Of a stretch of DNA of 64,000 bases, positions 46,523-54,089 are shown one piece after another. Numbering within the stretch: position 1 is the stretch's first letter; each line of letters opens with the position of its first letter. Source of the DNA: JAHZKN01 sp965250205. Its GTDB lineage: Bacteria; Pseudomonadota; Alphaproteobacteria; Rhizobiales; Hyphomicrobiaceae. The notes beneath the pieces are model-generated. The model had not been told where the DNA came from and made no database searches. It worked only from the letters and a program-made list of their open reading frames with translations. The DNA lies in the NCBI GenBank assembly GCA_965250205.1, contig CBDFNK010000014.1, forward strand, positions 83,206-147,205, read 5' to 3'. The position numbers and the translations under genes are program-made.

Positions 46523-46662
46523 ATCAATCTGCGAAAAGTTGGAACGCGACTTTGAGCAGATAAGTTGATCGCCAGTCTTAGGATAGAGTCTTGGAATAGA
46601 GTCATGAGATAGAGCATCGAGCAAACAGCTTCGCTGGTACGAGAAAACGCTCGACGGCCTAG
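46519..46662 (+). repeat. Interspersed palindromic repeat, copy B
   Basis: This copy begins CTAAATCAATCTGCGAAAAG and carries the same core (GACTTTGAGCAGATAAG then TTGATCGCCAGTCTTA), repeated ATAGAGTC phrases and the final hairpin TCGAGC...GCTCGA. It fills the whole gap between two convergent genes. Its left end supplies the TAA stop of the transglycosylase-like gene, and its right end touches the TAG stop of the NAD kinase gene. Confidence 0.8.
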
Positions 46663-47441
46663 TCCCTGAATTGTTCGATAATCACACGCTCATCTAAGCT
46701 GTGTCCAGGATCAAACATCATCAACAGATCGATGTGGCGCGCCTGCTCGATTTCCACACGTTGGATGTTGGGTACTTCAAAGTGGTCGGCCACAGCACTC
46801 ACCGGACGCTTTTGAGATTCCAGGGCCGTTACAGTGATCTTTGCGTTGTTGGGTAGTAGCGCGCCACGCCAACGCCTGGGTCGAAAGGGACTGATGGGTG
46901 TTAAAGCCAGCAGGGATGAATCAATAGGCAGGATCGGACCCTGTGCGGATAGATTGTAAGCGGTCGAGCCAGCGGGCGTTGCAACCAGCACCCCGTCGCT
47001 GATAAGTTCCTCAAGCCTGGTTTTGTCATCAACAGAGATTTGCAATTTAGCCGCTTGGTGAGATTGGCGAAACAGGGATACTTCGTTGAAGGCAATGGCC
47101 TTATGTGCTTTGCCGTCGGTGTCGTGCGCAACCATCGACAGAGGATGAATAATTGACACTGTTGCATTGGCAAGCCGCTCAATGAGATTGTCTTCAGTGT
47201 ATTCGTTCATCAAAAACCCAACAGAGCCACGATTCATTCCGTAGATCGGAATGCGGTCATTGGTGTAGGTGTGCAGCGTTTGCAGCATCAGCCCATCGCC
47301 GCCTAGTGCAACGATCGCGTCGGCCTCTTGGGCAGGTGCTGCGCCATAGCGTTTTTTCAAACGGCCCAATGCTGCGACAGCTTCTGCGACGTCGCTTGCG
47401 ACGAACGCGATTTTTTTAAATTTGTTCTGAGAGGCGGCCAT
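46659..47441 (-). CDS. nadK: NAD kinase
   Basis: NAD kinase phosphorylates NAD to NADP. The ATP site GGDG lies at residues 47-50 (IVALGGDGLML), with NRGSVGFLMNEY and the TPAGSTAYNLSAQGPI segment of the active site downstream. The length of 260 residues and absence of a long N-terminal domain match the alphaproteobacterial form. It stops against repeat copy B. It seems to be transcribed alone. Confidence 0.95.
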   Translation of the reverse strand: MAASQNKFKKIAFVASDVAEAVAALGRLKKRYGAAPAQEADAIVALGGDGLMLQTLHTYTNDRIPIYGMNRGSVGFLMNEYTEDNLIERLANATVSIIHPLSMVAHDTDGKAHKAIAFNEVSLFRQSHQAAKLQISVDDKTRLEELISDGVLVATPAGSTAYNLSAQGPILPIDSSLLALTPISPFRPRRWRGALLPNNAKITVTALESQKRPVSAVADHFEVPNIQRVEIEQARHIDLLMMFDPGHSLDERVIIEQFRD

Positions 47442-47652
47442 GGCTGATGTTTCTTTAATAGTGAAGTTTGGTGTGCAACGCCAGTCGGTATGGATTGATT
47501 TGAGTTTGCCCGATCTTGCATGGACAGCGCACTATTTTTTGCCCAAAATGTCCTGCTTCTATTTCCTGACGGTGAAGTGGTAACGATCGTATATCACGTC
47601 CTAGTTTGCAAATTGGCATCTATTTTTAAGCTATCATGGGGACTCGCTCAAA

Positions 47653-47770
47653 AGGTTGATCTAGGTTTATCGTCTTTGAAAACGACGCTTATAGTGTGGG
47701 GCAATGCTATGGGCCAAGCTAGATTAACCTGCGAAAAGTTGGAACGCGACTTTGAGCAGATAATTTGATC
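47653..47770 (+). repeat. Interspersed palindromic repeat, partial copy C with inverted end
   Basis: Only the 52-bp core unit is present at 47719-47770 (CTAGATTAACCTGCGAAAAG through TTTGATC). An inverted copy of its end, AGGTTGATCTAG, lies at 47653-47664, so a 54-bp segment is flanked by opposed repeat ends. It sits directly before the 37-bp tandem array. Confidence 0.7.
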
Positions 47771-47775
47771 TACTG

Positions 47776-47994
47776 TCCAACACAAGCTTGCGCAGTGTTG
47801 GGGTACAACGGGTCCAACACAAGCTTGCGCAGTGTTGGGGTACAACGGGTCCAACACAAGCTTGCGCAGTGTTGGGGTACAACGGGTCCAACACAAGCTT
47901 GCGCAGTGTTGGGGTACAACGGGTCCAACACAAGCTTGCGCAGTGTTGGGGTACAACGGGTCCGGGTCCAACACAAGCTTGCGCAGTGTTGGGG
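47776..47994. repeat. Tandem array of six 37-bp hairpin units
   Basis: Units start at 47776, 47813, 47850, 47887, 47924 and 47967. The first four steps are exactly 37 bp and the fifth is 43 because TCCGGG is duplicated; the last unit is 28 bp. Each unit holds the perfect inverted repeat CCAACAC-N11-GTGTTGG, and the units are identical as far as I can see. There are no unique spacers, so it is not a CRISPR. It lies between nadK and cutA and codes for nothing consistent, because 37 is not a multiple of three. Confidence 0.9.
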
Positions 47995-48056
47995 TGAGTT
48001 AGAACAACTTGTCTGTGTTTAACTTAACGCCAGGCTTGCTCTAGGGGATTGGTTTG

Positions 48057-48404
48057 ATGACACCAGAAGAACCCATTGTTGTTGTTTACACAACGGCGCC
48101 GGATGTGGCGTCGGCGAAAGCGATCGCTGAACAGCTCATCAACACACGTGTTGCCGCGTGCGTTAACATCTTACCCAGCATGATTTCTGTCTATCGATGG
48201 CAGGGCAAAGTGAACCACGATGATGAAGCGGTTTTGATCATCAAGACACGGCAGAGTTTGTCGCGAAGCGTTGTGCGCGAGGTCTCCGCAAGCCACCCCT
48301 ATGATGTGCCGTCCATTATGGTTGTGCCAGTGACCTCTGGGACGACGGAATTTGCAAACTGGATCACGCTGGAAACAAAACCGCCCGATTCAGATGAGAG
48401 CTGA
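48057..48404 (+). CDS. cutA: CutA divalent-cation tolerance protein
   Basis: CutA is a small trimeric protein linked to copper tolerance and signalling. The sequence has the family core: VVVYTTAPDVASAKAIAEQL, RVAACVNILPSMISVYRWQG, EAVLIIKTRQS and SHPYDVPSIMVVPV. The ATG at 48057 gives 115 residues; GGGG lies ten bases upstream. It follows the 37-bp array by about 60 bases, so the array could affect its transcription. Confidence 0.93.
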   Translation: MTPEEPIVVVYTTAPDVASAKAIAEQLINTRVAACVNILPSMISVYRWQGKVNHDDEAVLIIKTRQSLSRSVVREVSASHPYDVPSIMVVPVTSGTTEFANWITLETKPPDSDES

Positions 48405-48424
48405 ACCGGGCGGCAGTGTGATCA

Positions 48425-48573
48425 GTTTTTGTTGGTCGTACGAGAGCATCGAGCCTTTTGTTGTACACAGTAAAGCTGTTTGCGCGACGCTCTATCTCAG
48501 CGCTCTATCCCATGATTGGCGATCAACTTATCTGCTCAAAGTCGCGTTCCAACTTTTCACAAGGCCGATCTAG
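48425..48573 (-). repeat. Interspersed palindromic repeat, copy D (reverse orientation)
   Basis: Read on the minus strand this copy starts CTAGATCGGCCTTGTGAAAA and continues with the core (GACTTTGAGCAGATAAG, TTGATCGCCAATC), the ATAGAGCG phrases and the AGAGC...GCTCGATGCTCT hairpin. It fills the gap between cutA and the convergent gene on the minus strand and provides that gene's TAG stop. The first 20 bases are the most diverged of the four copies. Confidence 0.75.
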
Positions 48574-49955
48574 CGCCGACCGAGTGGATGGGTAAACAGC
48601 GACTGCACAGACCGGCGACGATAACGTCTGCGATAATAACGGCGCCGCTTTTTCTTTGCGTTGGCCTTGCGCAGCGCTGCTGCCCGGCGGGCTTTTGCAG
48701 CCGAGCGTCGATTGGCAACAAACGGATTGACCTGCCTTGAGTGTTTGGGATTGTTCACTTTTTTGACAGAGTCAACGTCATTGACGTGTGCCCGCTGGCC
48801 CTCAAGGTCAAGCTCGGGAGTTGGTTTTGTCAGCGCCGATATTTTTAGCCGCCGTTGGGGTGGCGAATTTGGCGTTGTGGTCGGCCGAGATGGCACATAT
48901 GCGCGCCGTGTTTCCCGCGTTGGTTGCACCATAAGTTTTGGTGCTCCACTGAGCACGCCAACAGCCATTCGCCCAGGCAGTGGTGCTTGAGGCCGTTGCT
49001 GAGCCACTGCGACCTGCGTGTTTTTTGGCCGCGTGTTTTTTGGGACGTGTCCATTGGCTGGCAATGCATCTGTGACGACACGATACGCGCGGCTGCCACT
49101 TGTACTGTCGCTGGCGTGCGCGACTCTGGTGCGCCATTGCGGCTTCTGGCGTACTTTGGGTTTGATGTGTGCAGCAATCTGTTCACTGTTGTTGCCACGT
49201 CCGCAAATCTTGCTGTTATGCGATGAGATCAACTGCAACTGAATATAGTCGGGATCTTTCGTCGGCAGCGCCGCGTTGACGGAACGCATGAAGTCAGCCA
49301 TCGCCCATTTTGATCGCTTGCCCCAGACACCATCTACTTTGCCCCAATAGCAGCCAACCCGTTTCAGTTCAGCCTGGAGTGACTTCACGAGCTTCCAGCG
49401 CTCGGCATAGGTCGATGGTTTGAGTGACCGACGGCGTTTGCCCGTCCTGGCAACGGGCGCGGCATCAACTTGAACAACCGCTGTGCGCCAGCCAGATGTA
49501 TTGGCAGTGTAAGTGGATTGCTGCGGGCGGATTAATTTGGGCGGCTCTTCAATAGCCAACGCACGCGGTTTAGTCCTGTTGTTGGCTGCGATGCGTGTTG
49601 GTGGGGATATCAATTCAGGGTGTGCAGCGGTCTCGATATTCGAACCTTGTCGGGTAGCCAGAAGTTTTGAATTTGCAAACCAGCCGCGGCGTTGGAAGAA
49701 ATCTCTTGGTTGTTTTTCCGCGCGTGTTGTGTGTGAGGCGCCGGTTTTGTTTCGACGCGCACGACCAGATTTTAATTCAGATGCATTGGCTGATCTGGCG
49801 AGAGAGCCAAGTTCACTAGGGGTGTGAATTGCACCGGTGACAATCTCGGTGAGTTCAGCAAGCGACGCCTCTCGATGCACCGGTCCTGGGTAGTGGGAAT
49901 ACCCACCAATGGATAGCCCTGTGAGAAGTAAGCATAGTCCGATAAACCCACGCAT
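48570..49955 (-). CDS. Exported peptidoglycan-binding-like protein with arginine-rich tail
   Basis: The 461-residue protein starts with a hydrophobic helix (GFIGLCLLLTGLSIGGYSH). A domain at about 185-255 (LQAELKRVGCYWGKVDGVWG, KSKWAMADFMRSVNAALPTK-like continuation, SSHNSKICG) is the peptidoglycan-binding-like module common in rhizobial proteins. The rest is low-complexity and the last 40 residues are Arg/Lys/Tyr-rich (KKKRRRYYRRRYRRR), likely to bind anionic polymers. The stop TAG lies within repeat copy D, so the tail may have been cut or extended by the repeat. Confidence 0.65.
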   Translation of the reverse strand: MRGFIGLCLLLTGLSIGGYSHYPGPVHREASLAELTEIVTGAIHTPSELGSLARSANASELKSGRARRNKTGASHTTRAEKQPRDFFQRRGWFANSKLLATRQGSNIETAAHPELISPPTRIAANNRTKPRALAIEEPPKLIRPQQSTYTANTSGWRTAVVQVDAAPVARTGKRRRSLKPSTYAERWKLVKSLQAELKRVGCYWGKVDGVWGKRSKWAMADFMRSVNAALPTKDPDYIQLQLISSHNSKICGRGNNSEQIAAHIKPKVRQKPQWRTRVAHASDSTSGSRAYRVVTDALPANGHVPKNTRPKNTQVAVAQQRPQAPLPGRMAVGVLSGAPKLMVQPTRETRRAYVPSRPTTTPNSPPQRRLKISALTKPTPELDLEGQRAHVNDVDSVKKVNNPKHSRQVNPFVANRRSAAKARRAAALRKANAKKKRRRYYRRRYRRRSVQSLFTHPLGRR

Positions 49956-50789
49956 GCCGCCCCTCCCGAATCCTATTTGATTGCGCGCTCAACTGCCTGC
50001 GATGCAAGTATTCGGCGCTGTTGCTTCTCGTTAGTGCGCGTAACAACACCGTTCGCGCATGTCAGATTTCTTTGTTGATCCGATTACATCATGATTTTTA
50101 ACCAAAAATCGTGCCGGTGCAACTCAAGAGTGTAGCTTTGCCGATTGAATCTGTGTTTACGGAATGGAAGCGCGGTCCGATGTGTCTGATGTGTCCTAGG
50201 CCCGTGTGAAATTAGCATCAATCAGACGTTTTTAGGCGCACGGGTTGCCTGCTGGGTTGTGGCTTGGTTGTGCATGTCTGGTTGGGGATGAGATGTTGAT
50301 AAATTGGGTGTGGGTGTTGAAGAAGTTGGCTTCTCGAAGTGAATGCATGAGGAGTAAAAATCCTGCGGAATTTTTGGTGTTCTGCTAGCGCACTGAAAAT
50401 CTTAACAAAAGGTTACGAATCACCTAGCTTGAATCAAATGGGGGCGTGTTGTGCGTATGTGAATACTAGTCCCACCAAGGAAAGCAAATCTTTTGCACAG
50501 AAGAGATCAAGCGGCGATTTCGAGCGTGGATAAAGGCTTTCTCAGGTAGGAACCAGCTCAAGCCGTGTTGTGGTGCTGATGTGTGACATCTGTCAACTGA
50601 GGTCTTTTGGGGAGAACTCAGGTGCTCAAGACAAGTGTCACCACGCAGCCGAAGAGCACGCAGTCTAGCTTTTGAGCTGGCCGGATCAGGCCGTTTCTCC
50701 AATTTCAGCCCCGAGGCCATCCGCAAGACCGCTTTAGGCCGGTTGTCATTCGTATTGATTGTACCGGCCCATCCGCAAAGGAGAGGGCA
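49956..50789. other. Long intergenic region upstream of the 50790 membrane protein
   Basis: The 834-base region between divergent genes has no supported coding frame. An AT-rich segment at 50395-50440 could hold the promoter of the plus-strand gene, which would leave a leader of more than 300 bases. AAAGGAGAGGG just before 50790 is that gene's ribosome site. A long leader of this kind may be regulatory, but I cannot define a structure. Confidence 0.4.
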
Positions 50790-52226
50790 ATGAGACATGC
50801 TCTAGGTGTACTAGGGATATTAGCGGCTGGCGTTTTGCTTGCCGTATCTGCCGCCATGAATTGGCGTTTTGGTGTGAGTTTAGGAAGAACTGAGTTTGAC
50901 GGAATGATTTATGGCTCGGCCAGTGCCGCTGCCGATTGTTTGAAAGCGTTGATTCCGTTTTTCTTGTTTGCCGCCATACGAAGTAAGATGTGGAGCCAAG
51001 CGGCTGCCTCTGCTTTGGTTGGGGTCGTCGTGGTTTCGTATTCACTGACCTCAGCACTTGGCCACGCAGCCTTGAACCGACTTGATGTTTCAGGAAAGCG
51101 TCAAGCCGCAGCTTCTACATACAAGGATCTGAGAGCTGATCTTGCCCGCGCGCAAGAGCAGGCTGGTTGGATTCCGCAGCATCGTCCGATGCTCAGTGTG
51201 CAAGCTGATATTGATGCCGCAAAAATGCAACGTGCGTGGCGGTACACCAATGGCTGCTCCAAAGTCACTGGTCCCAAGGGACGCAGTTACTGTCAAACGT
51301 TCCATAACTTGCAGGCTGAGCTTGCAGCGGCGGATCAGGCGGCAACTTTGGAATCCAAAATCGCAGGTTTGACCGAAAAGCTCGGCCAGACCAAAGGCGG
51401 TTCGGTGATGTCAGAAGCAGACCCACAAGCGGCGGTTCTCGCCAAGCTTGCAGGTACGCTGACAGCTTGGGACCTGAAAGTCGAAGACGTGCAAACGGCG
51501 CTCACAGTGTTTGTGGCATTGTTGCTCGAAATCGGTTCAGGCCTTGGCATGTACATCGCCTTCAGCCAATGGCGTCTCTATGACCATCGCATGCCAACTC
51601 AATCTCGCAGCCGACGTGAAACGTTGCGTGATCTGGCAGAGGTCGAGCAGGCTCCAGTCCCGAGTGTCTTGCGTCCACCTGTTGAAGCACCAGTGGTCAC
51701 CGAACCAAGCGTTGAAGAAGCGCCTGTTGTCGAGATCCCGGCTGTTGCAACGCCGCGTGTCGCAAGTAAACCAGAGCAAAATGGTGTTAAACCTCAAGTT
51801 GAAGCCAAGCCGAAGGTCGTTGTTGCGGCCAAAGCGGACATTGCTATTGCAAGCAAAGTCCAGGCGCAACCTGTCAAGGTTCAAAAACCAAGTGCCACCG
51901 CCAACGACAACAAGTCGAAGTCGGCAGCACAGCAACGGTTGCTCGCACCTGAGAGTGATATAGAACGTTTCTACCGTGAACAGGTTGAAACACAAGATGG
52001 GTCAAGCATGACCGCAACAGCACTTTACGAAGAGTATTGTGCGTGGTGTGAAGAACGCGGCAAGGAGCCGATGGCTCTGCCAACCTTTGGGCGCCAATTC
52101 GGCGAACTGGGTGTTCAAAAAGCCAAAGTTGCAGGACGTGTTCGGTATATCGGCATTGCGCTGAAATCCGCTGAAGCCTCCAGGGAGGATAAGAAGCGGC
52201 CGGCTTTCGACAGAAAAGCGGCCTAG
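50790..52226 (+). CDS. Membrane protein with cytoplasmic winged-helix-like tail
   Basis: The 478-residue protein has three hydrophobic segments near the N terminus (LGVLGILAAGVLLAVSAAMN, LIPFFLFAAI, ASALVGVVVVSYSLTSALGH), a coiled region at about 100-215 with a small cysteine pair, and a fourth segment (VFVALLLEIGSGLGMYIAF). A Pro/Val/Lys-rich linker (275-390) leads to a last domain of 80 residues (SDIERFYREQVETQDGSSMT, LYEEYCAWCEERGKEPM, LPTFGRQFGELGVQK) that resembles the winged-helix end of phage/plasmid P4-type primases. I know rhizobial proteins of this layout but no function. It has its own terminator. Confidence 0.65.
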   Translation: MRHALGVLGILAAGVLLAVSAAMNWRFGVSLGRTEFDGMIYGSASAAADCLKALIPFFLFAAIRSKMWSQAAASALVGVVVVSYSLTSALGHAALNRLDVSGKRQAAASTYKDLRADLARAQEQAGWIPQHRPMLSVQADIDAAKMQRAWRYTNGCSKVTGPKGRSYCQTFHNLQAELAAADQAATLESKIAGLTEKLGQTKGGSVMSEADPQAAVLAKLAGTLTAWDLKVEDVQTALTVFVALLLEIGSGLGMYIAFSQWRLYDHRMPTQSRSRRETLRDLAEVEQAPVPSVLRPPVEAPVVTEPSVEEAPVVEIPAVATPRVASKPEQNGVKPQVEAKPKVVVAAKADIAIASKVQAQPVKVQKPSATANDNKSKSAAQQRLLAPESDIERFYREQVETQDGSSMTATALYEEYCAWCEERGKEPMALPTFGRQFGELGVQKAKVAGRVRYIGIALKSAEASREDKKRPAFDRKAA

Positions 52227-52248
52227 ATTATTAGGTAAAAATTAATTC

Positions 52249-52279
52249 GGAAAAGGGTCGCTTCTAGCGGCCCTTTTTT
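52249..52279 (+). terminator. Rho-independent terminator
   Basis: An imperfect stem AAAAGGGTCGC/GCGGCCCTTTT with a short loop is followed by T's. It lies 23 bases after the stop of the membrane protein gene at 50790-52226 and ends that unit. Confidence 0.85.
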
Positions 52280-52842
52280 GTTGCGTGACGTTTTTTTTGA
52301 TGACTTCTATATGGAAACTAAGTGCACGTGCCGGACTGACATTCGGTGCTCTCCTGACCTAGCCCAACGCAGAAATCCCGCATGCAGGTGCCGAGCTTAG
52401 TGTTATTTCTCAAAGCGCAACACAGTCCCAGCAAATGACCCCAACGGTCGTCCTGAAATGCGCTGCAAATAATAATAAGGAATGAGCGACATCTTGTGCG
52501 AACTCCTACCAATTCAATTAAAATTACACAGCTCAAAGCGTCTCAATGCTGCGATCTACCGTCCCCTATCTTGCCACATACCAAAGCGAAAGGAATGACA
52601 TCATACGTCATTCCACTAGTGGCACACTCGCTCTCTTGGGCCTCTGCCTCACAGCAGCCGGTCCAATCGGGGCAGAAAAAGGATCAGCGGCGGGCTATGA
52701 ATGTAACCAGGACTTAAGCCGCCTTAAACACAGAAGCAAAAATTTATTGGAATTTCTAACGATCTCATTCTTGAAGTGATGAAAACACTCCCAAGGAAAA
52801 AAGAAGGTAAACGCGCGTTGCGCAGCAACAGTGCTTGACCAC
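52280..52842. other. Gene-poor stretch with a small inverted repeat
   Basis: These 563 bases hold no firm gene. A perfect 8-bp inverted repeat, GGAATGAC and GTCATTCC with seven bases between, lies at 52592-52614. A plus-strand frame around 52620-52779 has a short hydrophobic run (LALLGLCLTAAGPIGA) like a signal peptide but no good start. A minus-strand frame at 52318-52536 is cysteine-rich at its C terminus. Neither is supported enough to annotate. Confidence 0.4.
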
Positions 52843-53229
52843 TTACGTTTCGGTTTTTGTTACAACGTCTGCCTCCGGTGAGGGTCTTGAAAGAATAAAA
52901 GAAGCGGCACAGATGAGGACGAACCCTTGAATAATCAAGATTAGCCAGCTAGCGCCAAGTGCGAAGCTGAGTGCAAATGTTATGACCATCACAAAAACCG
53001 CTAGGTTCTTTGCTTTGCGGGAAATAGCTCGCTCGGTGTGCCAGTGATGGATCGGCGGGCCGAAACGTGGATGCTCGGTGAGCCAGGCATGCAGTCGCGG
53101 TGAGGAACGTGCAAAAGCGAAAGTTGCCACGAGCAGGAATGGTGTCGTTGGTAGTAGCGGTAGAACGGCGCCAACCAATCCGCACACTACAGCCAAACAT
53201 CCCACGATAAACCAAAAGGTTCGGTTCAT
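52843..53229 (-). CDS. YbaN-type inner-membrane protein (DUF454)
   Basis: The 128-residue protein has the DUF454 pattern: an N-terminal helix (FWFIVGCLAVVCGLVGAVLP), LLPTTPFLLVATFAFARSSP, HAWLTEHPRFGPPIHHW, then two more membrane helices. The family is widespread and has no proven role; membership in the inner membrane is clear. It lies 30 bases downstream of nnrU and may be co-transcribed with it. Confidence 0.85.
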   Translation of the reverse strand: MNRTFWFIVGCLAVVCGLVGAVLPLLPTTPFLLVATFAFARSSPRLHAWLTEHPRFGPPIHHWHTERAISRKAKNLAVFVMVITFALSFALGASWLILIIQGFVLICAASFILSRPSPEADVVTKTET

Positions 53230-53261
53230 TTGCTGTCTTTTCGTTCCACTGGTCTCATAAA

Positions 53262-53966
53262 CTATCCTGGCAGCGGGGTTACACCGACAAGGCTTTCATG
53301 CATCCAAAGCGCGCCGAAGAAGAGGGCCGCCGCGGCCGCTAAACGTTTGAATGTGTCAGCATCCTTAAGTGGCCACAGACTCGGCTTCCATCTTCCTGTG
53401 ACAATTGATTGACCGGGCCAAAGTGAGGTGGCACGGGCAAGATTGCGCCAGCGCTTCGTGCCGAGCTGTCGTTGTTTGCGCTTGTCGATCATGACCATTC
53501 CAGACACAGAGAATAGAGCGAAAACAGCAAACAGAATGACATGCGCAACGTTGCCATTTGGAATGATATGCGCCACGGACCATACCGCAAATGCCCACAG
53601 TAAGCCATGCCGCACAAAGCCGACAAAACCTGGCCTTACCGGATCGAAACGTTGCCCATCGCCACCACCAAAACTCAAGGGATTGGGCACGCCAACCGAA
53701 AACGCAACCAGGAGGCAGGCAATCGGCATAGCGAAAAGTGGGATCCAGGCCTGCCACGGTTCAGGACTCCATAACTCAACATAGGGTGCACGCCCGGCGG
53801 CGACAATCAGCCAAGCGAGCGTGACCAACGACAAGAGTGCGTAGCCGACGAGGAAACCGCGTGCGCCGATCACAGCCACAAGCCGACCTCGAACTGTGGG
53901 GATCGTCGGCAAACGATGCGAGAGGAGGAATAAAAGTCCTGCTGAAATGAATTCAACCCAGTCCAT
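53262..53966 (-). CDS. NnrU family membrane protein
   Basis: NnrU proteins are six-helix membrane proteins seen near denitrification genes in some alphaproteobacteria. Here the start MDWVEFISAGLLFLLSHRLP, the SHRLPTIPTVRGRL loop with a conserved His, PFxMPIACLL-like helix and HGLLWAFAVWSVAHIIPNGN fit the family. I chose the ATG at 53966, giving 234 residues; the longer frame adds 27 polar residues and has no ribosome site either. No nitric-oxide reductase genes are nearby, so a role in denitrification is not supported locally. Confidence 0.8.
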   Translation of the reverse strand: MDWVEFISAGLLFLLSHRLPTIPTVRGRLVAVIGARGFLVGYALLSLVTLAWLIVAAGRAPYVELWSPEPWQAWIPLFAMPIACLLVAFSVGVPNPLSFGGGDGQRFDPVRPGFVGFVRHGLLWAFAVWSVAHIIPNGNVAHVILFAVFALFSVSGMVMIDKRKQRQLGTKRWRNLARATSLWPGQSIVTGRWKPSLWPLKDADTFKRLAAAAALFFGALWMHESLVGVTPLPG

Positions 53967-54089
53967 GATCGGTAGATTAGCCTCTGTAATATATGATCGT
54001 GGACGTTGCCAGCCAGTAGCTGGCCAGGACGTTCGTTGAGTTGTCAAAAAAGAACCGTCGTTTGGCGGTTTTTGTTGGTCTGCGCTGGG

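Noticed and set aside
47776..47994. CRISPR array
   Set aside because: The units are contiguous and identical with no unique spacers, and no cas genes are in the window.
47648..48022. Proteins with repeated WGTTGPTQAC-type sequence on both strands
   Set aside because: They arise only from the 37-bp tandem repeat, which changes frame at every unit, and none has a ribosome site.
49956..50789. Riboswitch or structured leader before the membrane protein
   Set aside because: The leader is long, but I could not identify any conserved riboswitch core, so only the unexplained length is noted.
50466..50798. Minus-strand gene of 110 codons
   Set aside because: It overlaps the ribosome site and start of the 50790 gene and has no family resemblance.
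52318..52536. Cysteine-rich small protein on the minus strand
   Set aside because: There is no ribosome site, no signal peptide and no recognisable family; the cysteines may be chance.
52546..52779. Exported small protein
   Set aside because: A signal-like run is present, but the start is not supported and the C-terminal half is featureless.
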